Notes: generated by a model from the sequence alone, not told the origin. 59,712 bases of DNA from Flavobacterium sp. (GCA_023251135.1 JAHEZJ010000037.1:1-59712), one strand, 5' to 3'. Positions 44,712 through 54,687 are shown, counted from the stretch's first letter. Made by a program: numbers and translations.

Positions 44712-44725
44712 ATGATATAAATCAT
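44712..44725. promoter_or_regulatory. Fnr/Crp-like box 2
   Basis: ATGATATAAATCAT is a perfect palindrome. It lies in the 269-base divergent gap between the stress operon (44567, minus) and the OsmC-like gene (44837, plus). Confidence 0.6.
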
Positions 44726-44836
44726 TTGTATTAATGACTTTTAGCACTTTTATTTTTAGTTTTTAATTTACCGCCAGATAAAAAGATATGTCGGATATCA
44801 TTTATTACCAGTGCCCAACTAACTAATTTAGTTACT

Positions 44837-45277
44837 ATGGAAACTTCACGGGAATATCAGGTAGATGTGGAATGTCAGGTAAATGGAACTGTAAAAGTTA
44901 GTGCCGTTATCTTTAATAATGATATAGAAGTATCGTCTTATTCGTGTTTGAAAAATCTCGATAAAAATGCATGGTCAGCTGAACATTTATTTCTCGCTGC
45001 TGTAGAAACTTCGTATATGTCAGCATTTTTTAATTCGGCCCAACACAAAGGAATCAGGCTTAAAAAGTTCAAAAGTTCCGCCCGTGCATCCATACTAGTA
45101 TCAGGTGAATTTTCAGAGATAACTGATATCGTTCTAAGACCTATAGTAAGTATTGAGAAAAGTAATCAGATTAATAAAACATTGAAAATCTTTTCACTGT
45201 GTAAAGAATATTGTTTGGTTGTAAATGCTTTAAAAGTACGACTGCATATTTTTCCGACGGTTAGAGTAGAACAATAA
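44837..45277 (+). CDS. OsmC-like protein lacking the first catalytic cysteine
   Basis: 146 residues with the OsmC/Ohr fold pattern. HLFLAAVETSYMSAFFNSAQHKG aligns with the helix that normally holds the first catalytic cysteine, here ETSYM with no Cys. The second conserved one remains in LCKEYCLVVNAL. Without the first cysteine a peroxidase cycle is unlikely, so it may bind a ligand. It lies 99 bases upstream of the P-type ATPase, in the same direction, and shares the divergent gap with Fnr-like box 2. Confidence 0.8.
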   Translation: METSREYQVDVECQVNGTVKVSAVIFNNDIEVSSYSCLKNLDKNAWSAEHLFLAAVETSYMSAFFNSAQHKGIRLKKFKSSARASILVSGEFSEITDIVLRPIVSIEKSNQINKTLKIFSLCKEYCLVVNALKVRLHIFPTVRVEQ

Positions 45278-45376
45278 TTAACATTGCTTTTTATGTTATG
45301 AACCAGCTGTTTAAACGCAGCACTTATTTTGTATCTTTAAAATATTACACTGTGATCTAATTTACGTACATAACCT

Positions 45377-47869
45377 ATGAATAAAAAGGAACAAGAATTA
45401 CAAGGACTAAATGTTGACGAGGTACTTGATTTTAGAGCAAAGTATGGAATCAATAAGTATAATTACAATAAAGAGAACAGGTTTTTATCCTTTCTGAAAA
45501 GCATTCTCGCAGAACCAATGATTCTTTTATTACTCGTTGCTGCCGGAATCTATTTTATCAATAAACAATATAGCGACGCTGTGTTTCTTACCGTTTCAAT
45601 TTTATTAATTGCAGCAATATCACTTTATCAGGAAAAGAGAAGCCAAAATGCTTTGGCCAAATTACAGGAATTCACAGCACCTTTGTGCAAAGTTATTCGT
45701 GAGGGGAAACAGCAAAATATTAAAACACAAGATATTGTGGTTAGTGATCTGGTGATTGTTGAAGAAGGAGGAGTGGTTCCTGCTGACGGCTTTATTATGC
45801 GTTCAAATGATTTTTCCGTAAATGAATCTATTCTTACCGGTGAATCTATGAGTGTTTTTAAAGATAAAGAAAAAGACGATCATGAAGTGTTTTCGGGAAC
45901 TACTGTTGTCAGCGGGCTGGCTATCATTAAAATAACAGCAATTGGCAACGTAACAAGGCTGGGCAAAATAGGCAGCAGCCTCGAAGCAATTGCCGAAGAA
46001 AAGACCCCACTAGAACTTCAGATCGGAAATTTTATAAAAAAAATGGTTTTTGTCGGAGCTCTGGTTTTTATTTTGGTATGGGCTATCAATTATTTAAGAA
46101 TTGGCAATGCTTTGGGAAGCCTTCTGGTAGCGCTTACTTTGGCAATGAGTATATTACCAGAAGAGATTCCAGTTGCTTTTACAACATTTATGGCACTGGG
46201 AGCGCGCCGCTTAATGAAAATGGGTATTGTAGTCAAACAAATGAAAACAGTGGAAACACTGGGTAGTGCCACCATAATCTGTACAGATAAAACAGGTACC
46301 ATAACTCAGAATAAAATGGAGCTCGCAGGTCTTTATTTACCATCAGGGTTAGATGCAGACGTTAATACTTTTAGAGAACTAAAAGAGACAGAAGATCTTA
46401 TAACAACCGCAATGTGGGCAAGTGAACCCATACCTTTTGATCCGATGGAAATAGCCCTTCATAGTGCTTATAAGAAATTTGCTGATAAAGATTTGACGGT
46501 CAATTTTAAAATGATTCATGAATATCCGTTATCCGGCAAGCCGCCAATGATGACACATGTTTTTGAAGATGCAGGAAGCAATCGTATTATTGCTGCTAAA
46601 GGTGCGCCTGAAGCAATTTTTGAAGTTTGCCATCTTACAAGTGAAGAAAGAAAAATGGTATTATTTGCTATGGATAAGCTAACCGGAAAAGGCTACAGGG
46701 TTCTTGGTGTTGCCCAAGGTATTTTGGAAGGAAATAGTTACCCTGAAACGCAGCAGAAAATTCCATTTGTATTTAAAGGCCTCGTTGCCTTCTATGATCC
46801 GCCAAAGGATAATATTTCGACAGTATTACAGTCTTTTTACAAAGCCGGAATAGGGGTAAAGATTATTACCGGAGATAATGCCCGCACAACAAATGCTATT
46901 GCTCAGCAAATCGGTTTTAGGGGATTTGATAAAGCCATAACAGGAGATGAGCTCATGAAACTTAGTGATGCAGTATTACAAAGTAAAGTAATGGATATCA
47001 ATTTGTTTAGCCGAATGTTTCCCGAAGCCAAACTCAGGATTGTTAATGCTCTCAAAGCAAATGGACAAATTGTGGCTATGACCGGAGACGGTGTCAATGA
47101 CGGACCTTCACTTAAGGCTGCTCACATAGGTATTGCCATGGGTAAAAAAGGAACAGCTATAGCAAAAGATGCCGCATCACTAATTCTGATAGAGGATGAT
47201 CTTTCGAAAATGGTAGATGCCGTAGCAATGGGAAGGAGAATTTATACGAATCTAAAAAAGGCAATTCAATATATTATATCAATACATATCCCTGTAATTC
47301 TGATCGTTTTTATTCCACTTGCTCTAGGATGGATTTATCCCAATATATTCAGTCCGCTGCATGTAATTCTGCTCGAACTTATTATGGGACCAACCTGTTC
47401 GATTCTCTATGAGAATGAACCTACTGAAGCAGATACAATGCAAAGAGGCCCAAGAGCATTAACGTCTACTTTTTTCAAGACAAAAGAATTGATAACAAGT
47501 ATTTTACAGGGAATTGTTATTAGTATAGGAGTGTTAGGTATATATCAGTGGTCAGTATACAATCAATGGAATGAAGACAGCACGCGAAGTATGGTTTTTT
47601 TGACTTTGATTACGGCTAATGTTGTACTCACATTGGTAAACCGATCTTTTTATTATTCATTATGGGTAACACTTCAATATAAAAATTTCATGGTTTCTCT
47701 TTTAATAGGCATTACTGTACTTTTGGTTATATTGCTATTTGCAGTACCCTTTTTGCGTTCTTTATTTAGTTTTGAAATGCTTACAATTTTTCAGCTCATT
47801 TTATGTGTTTTGGCAGGATCAGGATCCGTATTATGGTTTGAAGTGCCAAAATATTTCAGAAGGAAATGA
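45377..47869 (+). CDS. P-type cation-transporting ATPase (Ca-type, P2-like)
   Basis: 830 residues. The phosphorylation motif is CTDKTGTITQNKM with D304; GESMSV is the actuator TGES loop, and MTGDGVNDGPSLKAA is the hinge. Membrane helix 4 carries PEEIPVAF. Six C-terminal membrane segments follow, including FSPLHVILLELIMGPTCSILYENEP. No heavy-metal binding domain is present at the N-terminus, which starts with the cation_ATPase_N helix bundle. Ca2+ or another divalent cation is likely. It follows the OsmC-like gene. Confidence 0.93.
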   Translation: MNKKEQELQGLNVDEVLDFRAKYGINKYNYNKENRFLSFLKSILAEPMILLLLVAAGIYFINKQYSDAVFLTVSILLIAAISLYQEKRSQNALAKLQEFTAPLCKVIREGKQQNIKTQDIVVSDLVIVEEGGVVPADGFIMRSNDFSVNESILTGESMSVFKDKEKDDHEVFSGTTVVSGLAIIKITAIGNVTRLGKIGSSLEAIAEEKTPLELQIGNFIKKMVFVGALVFILVWAINYLRIGNALGSLLVALTLAMSILPEEIPVAFTTFMALGARRLMKMGIVVKQMKTVETLGSATIICTDKTGTITQNKMELAGLYLPSGLDADVNTFRELKETEDLITTAMWASEPIPFDPMEIALHSAYKKFADKDLTVNFKMIHEYPLSGKPPMMTHVFEDAGSNRIIAAKGAPEAIFEVCHLTSEERKMVLFAMDKLTGKGYRVLGVAQGILEGNSYPETQQKIPFVFKGLVAFYDPPKDNISTVLQSFYKAGIGVKIITGDNARTTNAIAQQIGFRGFDKAITGDELMKLSDAVLQSKVMDINLFSRMFPEAKLRIVNALKANGQIVAMTGDGVNDGPSLKAAHIGIAMGKKGTAIAKDAASLILIEDDLSKMVDAVAMGRRIYTNLKKAIQYIISIHIPVILIVFIPLALGWIYPNIFSPLHVILLELIMGPTCSILYENEPTEADTMQRGPRALTSTFFKTKELITSILQGIVISIGVLGIYQWSVYNQWNEDSTRSMVFLTLITANVVLTLVNRSFYYSLWVTLQYKNFMVSLLIGITVLLVILLFAVPFLRSLFSFEMLTIFQLILCVLAGSGSVLWFEVPKYFRRK

Positions 47870-47877
47870 AGAATCTT

Positions 47878-48943
47878 CTAGATTTCTACTTCAGTTCCTA
47901 TGAGCGGAACACTGCAGTTAAAACCATAGCGATCCTGAATTTTAATTCGGAGTTCATCTGCCGGAAGATTTTCTCCATGTACTAAATAAATACATTTTGG
48001 AACATTTTTAAGAGCTGACAGCCAGTTGACAAGATCTTGCTGATCGCCATGAGCGGAGAGTCCTTCGATCTGAACTATTTTAGCTTCTACGTTATAATAA
48101 TTTCCATATATTTTAATTTCATTGGCACCTTCAAGAAGTCTTCTTCCACGAGTGCCTTCTGCCCTCCGTTTTAAGCTGCCATATTAAATACATTATGGAT
48201 TGTGCTCTTTCAACGGCAAATCCCGGAATAATAAGAGTTCCTTTTTGTTCAATAGTTGTGTTGATATAGTTTTCGAGCTCTTTTTTTGCATCCAGATCAG
48301 GATGAATTCGGTTGCCATAAGTACTTTCCAAAAAGAGGTAATCTGCCAGTATGGGTTTTGTTGGCGGAAACATCAAGACATCATCATCGCGTCCAATATC
48401 TCCGGAAAAAACTAAAGTTTTACCTTCGAGCATTAGTGTAATAGAGCAGGCACCTATGATATGCCCCGCAACGGTATAAGTAGCCCTAATATCTCCGGTA
48501 ATATCTGTAGAAATGTCGGGCTGCACGATTTTAAAAAATGGAAAAACAGTTTCAGCTTGCTCTAAGGTATAAAGAGGTTCTGCCTTTTCGTGTTTGGAAT
48601 AATGTTCTTTGTTGGCTTTATTGGCTTCTTCTTCCTGAATTTTAGCACTGTCTAAAAGAACAAGTTTTGCTACATCCTTAGTAGGCGAAGTACAGTATAT
48701 TTTGCCCGTGAATCCTTGTGCAACGAGTCTTGGAAGCCATCCGCAATGATCGAGATGACCATGTGTAAGAAGTACATAATCTATTGTGGAAGGTAAAACG
48801 GGCAAGGGATCCCAGTTAAGTTGTCGGAGTGCTTTAAGCCCTTGAAAAAGTCCACAATCGATTAATATCCTAATGCCATTACTTTCTATGAATGTTTTTG
48901 AGCCTGTTACAGTCCCGGCACCTCCAATAAATTTTATTTTCAT
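47878..48943 (-). pseudogene. MBL-fold RNA-specificity nuclease with internal deletion
   Basis: Residues 1-260 are a metallo-beta-lactamase domain (HGHLDHCGWLPRL for metal binding, FSGDIGRDDDVL, ESTYGN), then the start of a beta-CASP domain (IMYLIWQLKTEG). At 48157-48140 the frame changes and the C-terminal part appears: AEGTRGRRLLEGANEIKIYG and LSAHGDQQDLVNWLSAL, ending at 47878. In the intact family about 110 residues lie between these two parts; they are missing, and the junction is out of frame. Microhomology (GGAGG/CAGAAGG) suggests a deletion by recombination. Gene start (48943) is adjacent to the ATP-cone gene. Confidence 0.8.
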
Positions 48944-48944
48944 T

Positions 48945-49775
48945 TTAAATAAGTTTACAAATTTGTGAAGCTTCTTTCAATACATTTCGGATCCTGTTTT
49001 CACTTATTCCTATTTTATGAAGACTTTTCGAATCATTAATAAGATCTTTTACAAGTATTTGATCCAGAATAAGCAATTTTTCTTTTTCTACCATTGAGAG
49101 CGTCGTGAGACAGGTAATAGGGTAGAGCCCTCCTTTATCTATTTTGTTTTTAATGCTGTCATTTTTAGGATAGTCCCAGCTTAAGAGAGCGATACCACTG
49201 CAGATGGCAAAATTTTCAGCATCTTTAGTAAATCGGTTGTTAGTGACTGTGATACAGGAATCGATGTTCTCGCTGCCGCTAAAAATAGTGTGCTGTTTTG
49301 ATTTGAGATCATTAAAGCGGGACAAAATATACATCGGTACTTTTACATCTGAAGCAGCTTCTCTGCTGCTGTGAAATTTGCATTCAACCATCCGTACCCT
49401 GTTCTCTTTTTTAAGTGCTATATCTACTTCATGCGTTACACATTTGCCTTGCAGCGTTAGATTTGTCCTTGTTTTATAACCTTCAGCAGCATAAAGTCTG
49501 GATATAAATTTTTCAAAGAAAAAACCTGCCGGTCCAAGCATTTGTAATGCGTAGCGCAGGTTATATCGTGCGGCATGTCCGTTTGATGCTTTTTTTAAGA
49601 TAGCAAATGCGAGCTTGTATATTTCCTTGGTTGTTATGCCTTCATACATTTGATTTTGTATCTGCACAAGAGATTCCTTGATAAGATCAGGATCAGCTCC
49701 GGATTTTTGAAGAGAAAGTTTCAATTTTTCGATGTCGAAAGGAACGACATGTCCTGAGTGTTTAATTACTTTCAT
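48945..49775 (-). CDS. ATP-cone protein with restriction-endonuclease-like domain
   Basis: 276 residues. Residues about 1-90 are an ATP-cone (MKVIKHSGHVVPFDIEKLKLSLQKSG, then a helix bundle). Residues about 100-215 look like an Mrr-type PD-(D/E)xK nuclease fold: VTHEVDIALKKENRVRMVECKFHS with the D...ExK spacing (D in EVD, ECK). The tail has a small helical segment. ATP-cones sense nucleotides; such fusions may cut or bind DNA/RNA in a nucleotide-dependent way (inference). It is translationally linked to the MBL nuclease gene; two Fnr-like boxes lie upstream. Confidence 0.8.
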   Translation of the reverse strand: MKVIKHSGHVVPFDIEKLKLSLQKSGADPDLIKESLVQIQNQMYEGITTKEIYKLAFAILKKASNGHAARYNLRYALQMLGPAGFFFEKFISRLYAAEGYKTRTNLTLQGKCVTHEVDIALKKENRVRMVECKFHSSREAASDVKVPMYILSRFNDLKSKQHTIFSGSENIDSCITVTNNRFTKDAENFAICSGIALLSWDYPKNDSIKNKIDKGGLYPITCLTTLSMVEKEKLLILDQILVKDLINDSKSLHKIGISENRIRNVLKEASQICKLI

Positions 49776-49889
49776 TATTCAAGAGTTTTACGCGACGATT
49801 TAAACTAGTTTGATCAAAAATCAAATAAGGTCATATCTATTTTATGGAAATAGACAAACCAAAATTACCAAAGATTATTCCGCGGCTGC

Positions 49890-49903
49890 ATGACAAAAAT
49901 CAT
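49890..49903. promoter_or_regulatory. Fnr/Crp-like box 3
   Basis: ATGACAAAAATCAT. Part of a pair with box 4 (22 bp between centres, two helical turns), upstream of the ATP-cone gene. Confidence 0.5.
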
Positions 49904-49911
49904 TTACGAAG

Positions 49912-49925
49912 ATGATCTTCATCAT
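49912..49925. promoter_or_regulatory. Fnr/Crp-like box 4
   Basis: ATGATCTTCATCAT, in the gap between the REC-Crp gene end (49937) and the ATP-cone gene start (49775). Confidence 0.55.
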
Positions 49926-49936
49926 AAATTGAATTT

Positions 49937-50986
49937 TTAGTTTTTTATTCTGCTTAGTTTCTCTAAATTAAGGATATGGATTGTACTGGAAGTCTTTTCG
50001 ATTAATCCTTCTTCTTTAAAATCACTTAGGGTTCGGCTGATAGTTTCAGGTGACGTTCCGGAAAAAGCTGCGAGATCGTCTCTGGAGAATTTAATACTGG
50101 TTCCATCAGAGCTGTGCTGCTGTAGCAGGTGTACAATGCCCTGGGCTATCCTTTTTCGCACTGACATATAGGCAATCTGCAGTAATCGTTCTTCTTTTTC
50201 CCGCATATCATTTGCGAGAATTTTAATGAATTTGGCACCTACATCGGGATACAGGAAAAGAAGTTTATCAAGCTGTTCTGTTGGAAGGAAGCTCAATACG
50301 GTTTCTTCGAGTGCGATAGTAGTATCATTATAAGTATCATTTGAAAATAATATGCTGATATCCAGATAATCATTTTCTTTATATACACCTGTAATAAGTT
50401 CACGTCCTTCCGGAGTAAGTTTTACGGTTTTGACTTTTCCGCTTATGATATAATAGATCCCTAGTACATGATCACCTTCGTAATGAATATTTTGATTTTT
50501 TTTATAGTGTCGCGTACTGCGATCCAGCATAATTTCTTTTAGTTTCACCAAACCATCTTCTTTAGAGATAACTGCGTTGAGATTTTCAGCAGTCTGTCCG
50601 TAAAAAAGCTGTTGCTGTTCTCTTTTCTTCAACCTGGCTTCTATTGCCTTTAAGAGTTCAATATCATCAAATGGCTTGGTAAGATAATCGTCAACTCCCA
50701 GTTCCATCCCTTTTCGAATATCGGCCCTTTCTGCTTTGGCAGTCAAAAATATAATAGGTGTTGCTTGTGTTTCAGGGTGTTTATGAAGAATGTGTAAAAC
50801 GCCATATCCATCAAGTTCAGGCATCATAATATCACATAGTATAATATCAGGCAATATTTTAAGGGCGCTTTCAACTCCTGTTTTTCCATTAACTGCAGCA
50901 AAAACCTCGTATCCTGAGAGTTCAAGTATTTCAACAACATTTTCTCTGATACTGTCATTATCTTCAATGATAAGAATTTTAGTCAT
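49937..50986 (-). CDS. Response regulator with a Crp/Fnr output domain (REC-CNB-HTH)
   Basis: About 349 residues from ATG 50986 (MTKILIIEDND), which overlaps the kinase gene by 8 bases; an upstream GTG/ATG frame to 51025 would add 13 unneeded residues. Residues 1-125 are a receiver (D52 phosphoacceptor, DIILCDIMMPELDG). Residues about 165-275 are a cyclic-nucleotide-binding-like domain (IHYEGDHVLGIYYIISGKVK). The C-terminus is a Crp-type HTH whose recognition helix reads SPETISRTLSDF. Its E314-x-x-S317-R318 is the Fnr pattern that reads TGAT. No Fnr-type iron-sulfur cysteine cluster is seen, so control is probably by phosphorylation. Confidence 0.93.
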   Translation of the reverse strand: MTKILIIEDNDSIRENVVEILELSGYEVFAAVNGKTGVESALKILPDIILCDIMMPELDGYGVLHILHKHPETQATPIIFLTAKAERADIRKGMELGVDDYLTKPFDDIELLKAIEARLKKREQQQLFYGQTAENLNAVISKEDGLVKLKEIMLDRSTRHYKKNQNIHYEGDHVLGIYYIISGKVKTVKLTPEGRELITGVYKENDYLDISILFSNDTYNDTTIALEETVLSFLPTEQLDKLLFLYPDVGAKFIKILANDMREKEERLLQIAYMSVRKRIAQGIVHLLQQHSSDGTSIKFSRDDLAAFSGTSPETISRTLSDFKEEGLIEKTSSTIHILNLEKLSRIKN

Positions 50987-52169
50987 AACGTGGCAATTCA
51001 ATAGTAAATAAGGTTCCTTTATCAACGGCGCTTTTAAATGAAATGGTACCGTTCATCAATGATACATAGCGTGAAACAATATGGAGCCCCAGACCCGTCC
51101 CGGGAATATTTCCTGTATTATGTGCCCTGAAAAAAGCTTCAAACAAATGTTTATGATCTTCCTCAGGAATACCAATACCGTTATCTTTTACATTGATGCT
51201 TACTATAGTATAAGTTATAGAAGTTGAAAGTTCGATTTCGGTTTCCTCTCCAGAATATTTTATGGCATTAGATACAAGATTGATAATACAATTTTTGAGT
51301 AAGTTTTTGTCCAGCTTTACCAAAATAATTTCAGTATTGGGTATGCTGATGATCTTTTGTTTCTTTTTTGTGAGAAGCTTCAGTTCTCCTATAATTTCTT
51401 TTATAAAATCCTGCAGATTAAAAGTTGATATTTCGAGAGTAATTTTATTCGATTCTGCTTTTTCAAGGAGTAAAAAATCATTTAAAATGGTAGTCAGGTT
51501 TACAATAGCACTTTTGATTTTTCGCAGATGGGTTTCAATTTTTGGATTATCTATATTTTCTACATAACGCTGAAGCAGGGCAGTGGAGAGCTGAATGGTG
51601 CTCAAAGGGGTTCTAAATTCGTGGGAGGCCATAGATATAAGCCGGCTTTTAATTTTGTTGAGTTCCTTTTCTTTTTCAAGGGTGTTGCTAACTTCTTCTT
51701 GTGTGACGGTTAGGGCTTGGATTGTCTCATTTAACGTTTGCGTACGATCTTTAACAAGTTCCTCTAAATGCTGTGTGTACTGCATTAAACGGTTTTCAGC
51801 TTCTTTTTGGTGGCTCATATCGTGGATGAAACCTGCAAAAATTCTTTCTCCTTCAAATTTTACTTCGCTTACTCCAAGTCTAAAAGGAAATATGTTTCCG
51901 TCTTTTTTCCTCCCAAGCACATCCCTGTCATGTCCGATAATATGCGGAATTCCTGAAGATTTATAGTTTTGTATATAAGAATCGTGTTTTTCTCTATCTG
52001 GAGAAGGCATTAAAAGTGAAATGTTTTTACCAATAACTTCTTCCGGATGATACAAAAAAAGCCTGCATGCTGAAGGATTTATGGATTCTACAAATCCTTT
52101 TTCGTTGATTGTGATTATTCCATCGATCGCATTTTCAATTATTGCATTTAAAAGTGCCTGATTTTTCAT
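50979..52169 (-). CDS. FixL-like PAS histidine kinase, predicted heme oxygen sensor
   Basis: 396 residues. One PAS domain (about 1-120) matches FixL: PSPDREKHDSYIQNYKSS keeps the heme-ligand histidine (FixL H200, here H62). PHIIGHDR keeps the equivalents of H214 (H76) and R220 (R82). R206 is replaced by N68. After a coiled coil come HisKA (H183 in ASHEFRTPL) and an HATPase (NLVSNAIKYS, DNGIGI, GTGLGLHIV). No membrane segment. It overlaps the REC-Crp gene by 8 bases, making a strong sensor-regulator pair. Its likely ligand is oxygen. Confidence 0.9.
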   Translation of the reverse strand: MKNQALLNAIIENAIDGIITINEKGFVESINPSACRLFLYHPEEVIGKNISLLMPSPDREKHDSYIQNYKSSGIPHIIGHDRDVLGRKKDGNIFPFRLGVSEVKFEGERIFAGFIHDMSHQKEAENRLMQYTQHLEELVKDRTQTLNETIQALTVTQEEVSNTLEKEKELNKIKSRLISMASHEFRTPLSTIQLSTALLQRYVENIDNPKIETHLRKIKSAIVNLTTILNDFLLLEKAESNKITLEISTFNLQDFIKEIIGELKLLTKKKQKIISIPNTEIILVKLDKNLLKNCIINLVSNAIKYSGEETEIELSTSITYTIVSINVKDNGIGIPEEDHKHLFEAFFRAHNTGNIPGTGLGLHIVSRYVSLMNGTISFKSAVDKGTLFTIELPRYD

Positions 52170-52233
52170 GTAACAATCGGTTTTTGGTATAACAAATATC
52201 GTGAAATGTTTTTGATAACCAGTTGCTTATTCT

Positions 52234-54687
52234 TTATTTGTTGAAATGTATTATTGCCATTTCAATAGGGAGTGTCTCCCGTAATTTAACGTTGTCTACC
52301 ACCGCATTTATATTTTTAATACCATTTATCAAAGCATCAGAGTTAAAGGAGATACTAGTAATTCCTGCCTCAACCAAAAAAAATGTAAAAGTTGGCGAAT
52401 TGCTTGGTGCCTGCCCGCAAAGGCCTATTTTTTTCCCCATATTCTTTGCTGTATGAATCATTTCAAATATCATTTGTTTCGAAGCTTCATTTTCCTCATC
52501 AAATAAATCTGAAATTAATTCAGAGTCACGATCTATACCCAAGGTGAGTTGCGTTAAGTCATTAGATCCTATAGAGAAACCATCAAAAATTTCAGCAAAT
52601 TCTTTTGCCAGTACAATGTTAGATGGTAGCTCTGCCATAACGTATATTTCAAGGCCATTGTGGTGCTGTTTTAAACCGTATTCCTCCATTAGAGCGATTA
52701 CTTTTTTTCCTTCCTCGGGAGTACGACAAAATGGGATCATGAGTTTTACATTGGTAAGTCCCATTTCGTCCCGAACTATTTTCATTGCTTCACATTCAAG
52801 CCTGAATCCTTCGCGATATTTTTCATGGTAATAGCGGGAAGCGCCTCGGAATCCCAGCATTGGATTTTCTTCATGAGGCTCAAAAAAAGAACCCCCAAGA
52901 AGTTGAGAATATTCATTGCTTTTAAAATCACTCATTCTCACAATGACTTCTTTGGGATAAAAAGCTGCAGCTATTGTGGCAACACCCTGTGAGAGTTTTT
53001 CTATGAGGTAGTTTGGCTTATGACTATAGTTTTGCGTGAGTTTTTTGATCGCTGAACTTTGATCAGGGTCAAGTACTTTTTCCGGATGAATCAGGGCCAT
53101 CGGATGTATTTTTACCTCGTGGCTTATTATAAATTCAATACGAAGTAAGCCTACGCCATCATTTGGGTAAAATGATAATTCAAATGCTTTCTCAGGTTCA
53201 GAAACTATTAGCTGGACTTTTGGTTTTTCGGGAAGCTTTATTTTTTTGAGTGGAGAAGTTGTTTGCTGGTATTTCAATTTGCCAGTATAGACATAGCCGG
53301 TTTTTCCTTCTGCACAGCTCAGTGTAATAAGATCTCCGTCTTTAATAATTTCAGTGGCATTACCCGTTCCTACAATGGCCGGGGTTCCCATTTCTCTGGC
53401 TACTATAGAGGCATGACTTGTTCTTCCTCCTTTATTAGTAATGATTCCTGCCACTTTTTTAAGGATAGGATCCCAATCCGGGCTGGTAAAATTAGTAACC
53501 AGAATTTCTCCGCTTTGGAGTTTTGTAGCATCTTTTGGCGATAATAAAATTCTCGCGGTACCACAAACTATGCGATTTCCTATAGCCTCGCCCTGAACTA
53601 ATGCGATTCCTTTTTTCTCCAGTTTATACGTAGTTATAGATATAGGTTTTACAAGGGAATGCACCGTTTCTGGTCTGGCCTGAATAATATAAAGTTCCCC
53701 ATTAAGGCCATCTTTCGCCCATTCAAAATCCATAGGTTTGTTATAATGTTCTTCTATAATCAGAGCCCATCGGGCCAATTTTTCAATTTCAGAATCGTCA
53801 AGAACAAATTTATCGCACCATTTTCGGGGTGTAATTTTTAGAACAGTCGAATCCGTACCGGAAGGATGATCATTATAAATAAGCATCTTATTTTTTGCTC
53901 CAGAATTTTTCTGTAAAATAGCTTTTTTATTATTTCTAATAGATCTTTTAAACACAAGAAATTCATCAGGAGTTACAGTACCCTGAACGATTGTTTCGCC
54001 CAAACCCCAGGTTCCGGCAATATGAATGACATCGAGAAATCCTGACTCGGGTTCGAGTGTAAATCCGATACCGGAACAAGCTAAATCAGAACGAACCATC
54101 TGCTGTATACCAACAGAAAGAAATACTTTGTCATGCTCAAAACCTTTATCGAGTCTGTACTTAATGGCTCTGTCTGTATAGAGCGATGCAAAACAGCATT
54201 TAACCGCATATATCAGAGGCATTGCACCTTTAATATTTAAAAAAGAATCGTGTTGACCGGCAAAGCTTGCATTGGCAAGATCTTCTGCAGTAGCACTGCT
54301 TCTAACGGCAACTGCCAGCTCTTTGTCTTCACATAAGCAGGAGTAGGCGACGGAAATTTCAGTTTGAAGATCTAAGGGAAATTTAGCATCAAGTAATAGC
54401 TTTCTTGCTTTTGAACCAATTTCTGTTAAATTGTTAAAATATTTTTTATCAAGAAGTTGCATTAGTTTATCTAGTTCAAAACTTAAACGATTGTATTCTA
54501 TAAAATCTTTGTAGGCAGTTGTGGTTATAGCAAAACCATTAGGAACTCTAATACCATGAGGACTAAGATTATTGTACATCTCTCCCAGAGAAGCATTTTT
54601 GCCTCCTACTTTATTAATATCGTTAATTCCGATCTGACTAAACTTTAAAATATATTTTTCCATTTTCATTGTTTTCAAATCCCTCAT
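52234..54687 (-). CDS. ppsA: Phosphoenolpyruvate synthase
   Basis: 817 residues. The order is an ATP/pyruvate-binding domain (about 15-345, VRSSATAEDLANASFAGQHDSF), a swivelling phosphohistidine domain (GGRTSHASIVAREMGTPAIV, catalytic histidine in TSHAS) and a C-terminal TIM barrel (LGFRGASRYYHEKYR, SIGSNDLTQLTLGIDR, GLCGQAPSN with the catalytic cysteine). PEP synthase converts pyruvate and ATP to PEP, AMP and phosphate. Starts at M7 or M9 are also possible. It is 64 bases upstream of the kinase gene, same strand, with two Fnr-like boxes ahead. Confidence 0.95.
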   Translation of the reverse strand: MRDLKTMKMEKYILKFSQIGINDINKVGGKNASLGEMYNNLSPHGIRVPNGFAITTTAYKDFIEYNRLSFELDKLMQLLDKKYFNNLTEIGSKARKLLLDAKFPLDLQTEISVAYSCLCEDKELAVAVRSSATAEDLANASFAGQHDSFLNIKGAMPLIYAVKCCFASLYTDRAIKYRLDKGFEHDKVFLSVGIQQMVRSDLACSGIGFTLEPESGFLDVIHIAGTWGLGETIVQGTVTPDEFLVFKRSIRNNKKAILQKNSGAKNKMLIYNDHPSGTDSTVLKITPRKWCDKFVLDDSEIEKLARWALIIEEHYNKPMDFEWAKDGLNGELYIIQARPETVHSLVKPISITTYKLEKKGIALVQGEAIGNRIVCGTARILLSPKDATKLQSGEILVTNFTSPDWDPILKKVAGIITNKGGRTSHASIVAREMGTPAIVGTGNATEIIKDGDLITLSCAEGKTGYVYTGKLKYQQTTSPLKKIKLPEKPKVQLIVSEPEKAFELSFYPNDGVGLLRIEFIISHEVKIHPMALIHPEKVLDPDQSSAIKKLTQNYSHKPNYLIEKLSQGVATIAAAFYPKEVIVRMSDFKSNEYSQLLGGSFFEPHEENPMLGFRGASRYYHEKYREGFRLECEAMKIVRDEMGLTNVKLMIPFCRTPEEGKKVIALMEEYGLKQHHNGLEIYVMAELPSNIVLAKEFAEIFDGFSIGSNDLTQLTLGIDRDSELISDLFDEENEASKQMIFEMIHTAKNMGKKIGLCGQAPSNSPTFTFFLVEAGITSISFNSDALINGIKNINAVVDNVKLRETLPIEMAIIHFNK

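Noticed and set aside
49809-49825. TTTGAT-N5-ATCAAA palindrome near the Fnr-like boxes
   Set aside because: Spacing is 5 rather than 4, so it does not fit the pattern of the six boxes. It may still be a weak site.
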